From NCBI RefSeq assembly GCF_019278565.1, contig NZ_CP058988.1, forward strand, positions 1 to 64,000: 64,000 nt of DNA. The letters are read 5' to 3'. How positions within the stretch are numbered: position 1 is the stretch's first letter; every line of letters starts with the position of its first letter. Origin of the DNA: Cellulophaga sp. HaHa_2_95. GTDB lineage: Bacteria > Bacteroidota > Bacteroidia > Flavobacteriales > Flavobacteriaceae. The notes below the pieces were generated by a model that worked only from the letters and a program-made list of their open reading frames with translations, was not told where the DNA came from and made no database searches. Positions 62,781 to 64,000 of the stretch are shown piece by piece. Both the position numbers and the translations under genes were made by a program.

Positions 62781-64000
62781 ACTCACTGAAGAGCTCATCG
62801 CTGACATAGAGAACTTTATCGAAACTAAAAACAATAGTGCTTTACTATCGCTTTTAGAAGATATTCACTATGCAGATATAGCTGAGATCATCAATGAGTT
62901 AAATGAAGACGAAGCTACATACATTATCAAGCTTTTAGAGAGCGATAAAACATCTGATATTCTTACGGAATTAGATGATGATGTGCGTGAAAGTATTCTA
63001 GGAAATTTATCTGCGAAAGAAATTGCAGAAGAATTAGATGAACTAGATACGGATGATGCTGCCGATATTGTAGGTGAGCTTCCAAAGGAAATGGTTCAGA
63101 GAGTTATTTCTGAAATAGAAGATAGAGAGCATGCAAAAGATATTGTAGATCTTTTACGTTTTGATGAAAATTCTGCCGGGGGTTTAATGGCAAAAGAATT
63201 AGTAAAAGTAAACGAAAACTGGAATGTACTCACCTGTGTTAAAGAAATGCGGGTACAAGCAGAAAATGTGACACGCGTACACTCTATCTATGTTGTAGAT
63301 GACGAAGGCAAATTAAAAGGAAGACTCTCTTTAAAAGATTTATTGACCACCTCTACCAAAACACATATTAAAGACGTCTACATCGCAAAAGTAGATTATG
63401 TAAATGTGAATGAAAAACCAGAAGAAGTAGCGCGGATCATGTCTAAATATGATTTAGAAGCTATTCCAGTTATTGATGAAATTGGTCGTTTGGTAGGCCG
63501 TATTACTATTGATGATATTGTAGATGTTATCCGTGAAGAAGCAGAGAAAGATTATCAAATGGCTGCGGGTATTTCTCAAGATGTAGAAGCCGATGATAGT
63601 ATCTGGGAATTAACTAAAGCACGTTGGCCTTGGTTACTTATTGGTATGATGGGCGGATTAGGAGCCGCTAGTATTATTAGTGGTTTTCAAGAAGCACTCA
63701 CCAAATTTCCGGTTTTATTAATATTTATTCCCTTAATGCAAGCAACTGCTGGTAATGTAGGCGTACAATCTTCTGCAATTGTAGTTCAAGGTTTAGCCAA
63801 TGACACTATCAAAGGTGCTATTTGGGGCCGACTAGGAAAAGAACTTCTGTTAGGTTTAGTAAATGGCCTAGCTTTAGCCTTTGTTTTTCTAATCATCAGC
63901 CATTTTGGATTTAAAACCACCTATTTAGAATCTATTGCTGTAGGCATAGCCCTTGTTACAGTCGTTGTAAATGCCGCAGTAATTGGCACCTTTATTCCTA
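62767..64000 (+). CDS. mgtE: Magnesium transporter MgtE, 3' end off window
   Basis: Open for 411 codons to the window edge, starting 14 bp inside rsmA. N-terminal MgtE domain of short helices ([19 protein letters not shown]), a CBS-domain pair ([20 protein letters not shown] and [21 protein letters not shown]), and the first membrane helices ([20 protein letters not shown], then [19 protein letters not shown]). Mg2+ channel/transporter gated by intracellular Mg2+. The missing part is the last membrane spans. Confidence 0.94.
   Translation, partial: MIPFKLTEELIADIENFIETKNNSALLSLLEDIHYADIAEIINELNEDEATYIIKLLESDKTSDILTELDDDVRESILGNLSAKEIAEELDELDTDDAADIVGELPKEMVQRVISEIEDREHAKDIVDLLRFDENSAGGLMAKELVKVNENWNVLTCVKEMRVQAENVTRVHSIYVVDDEGKLKGRLSLKDLLTTSTKTHIKDVYIAKVDYVNVNEKPEEVARIMSKYDLEAIPVIDEIGRLVGRITIDDIVDVIREEAEKDYQMAAGISQDVEADDSIWELTKARWPWLLIGMMGGLGAASIISGFQEALTKFPVLLIFIPLMQATAGNVGVQSSAIVVQGLANDTIKGAIWGRLGKELLLGLVNGLALAFVFLIISHFGFKTTYLESIAVGIALVTVVVNAAVIGTFIP

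Overview
This window looks like a chromosomal segment of a Flavobacteriaceae-type member of the Bacteroidota, probably marine and polysaccharide-using. The evidence is promoters of the Bacteroidota type (-7 box TAnnTTTG), no obvious Shine-Dalgarno sequences, a SusC/SusD pair with an ECF sigma/FecR pair, a type IX secretion sorting domain, a DnaE with an N-terminal proofreading domain, and an S16 protein with a long Ala/Glu tail. I cannot name the genus from the sequence.

Layout. 1-4.56 kb: part of a small integrative element (tyrosine integrase running off the left edge, excisionase-like HTH protein, HUH rolling-circle Rep, and a compact three-gene operon of unknown function), possibly ending at the 3' end of tRNA-Asp. 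4.8-13.1 kb: core genes (intracellular GH26 glycosidase, DUF58 protein, thioredoxin, DnaE, S16, RimM). 13.1-22.0 kb: a haem/iron locus. A four-gene leftward operon (DUF6607-like protein, secreted ankyrin protein, DUF2271 protein with a flavinylation motif, PepSY-flavodoxin reductase) diverges from a TonB-dependent receptor and a HmuY-like lipoprotein. 22.1-28.8 kb: metabolic genes (TrmN6-like methyltransferase, glutaryl-CoA dehydrogenase, SYLF protein, FdhF/YdeP oxidoreductase, trehalase).

28.8-41.25 kb is the most unusual region. Two paralogous orphan histidine kinases are each flanked on both sides by a copy of a conserved intergenic element that looks like a small-RNA gene: conserved upstream block, TAnnTTTG -7 box, a 30-nt core present in all four copies, then a rho-independent terminator whose stem changes sequence but keeps pairing. 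Between the two cassettes lies a nutrient-uptake locus: ECF sigma, FecR, SusC with STN domain, SusD and a PafA-type phosphatase. The two inner copies are identical over 132 bp in direct orientation.

41.25-47.0 kb: a siderophore-type locus (AraC regulator, TonB receptor, esterase, PepSY protein). 47.5-64 kb: housekeeping and envelope genes (PAP2, tRNA-Leu, prs, rplY, pth, a large type IX-secreted metalloprotease with a lipoprotein partner, ribF, an HTTM protein, serS, a TPR protein, a DUF4286-like protein, a GGCT-like protein, rsmA, and mgtE running off the right edge).

A 23-bp palindrome, TTATTTA-N9-TAAATAA with small variations, occurs upstream of the haem receptor, upstream of the siderophore receptor, and twice in tandem upstream of a small cysteine-cluster protein. 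It is a good candidate for one iron-responsive operator linking three loci.
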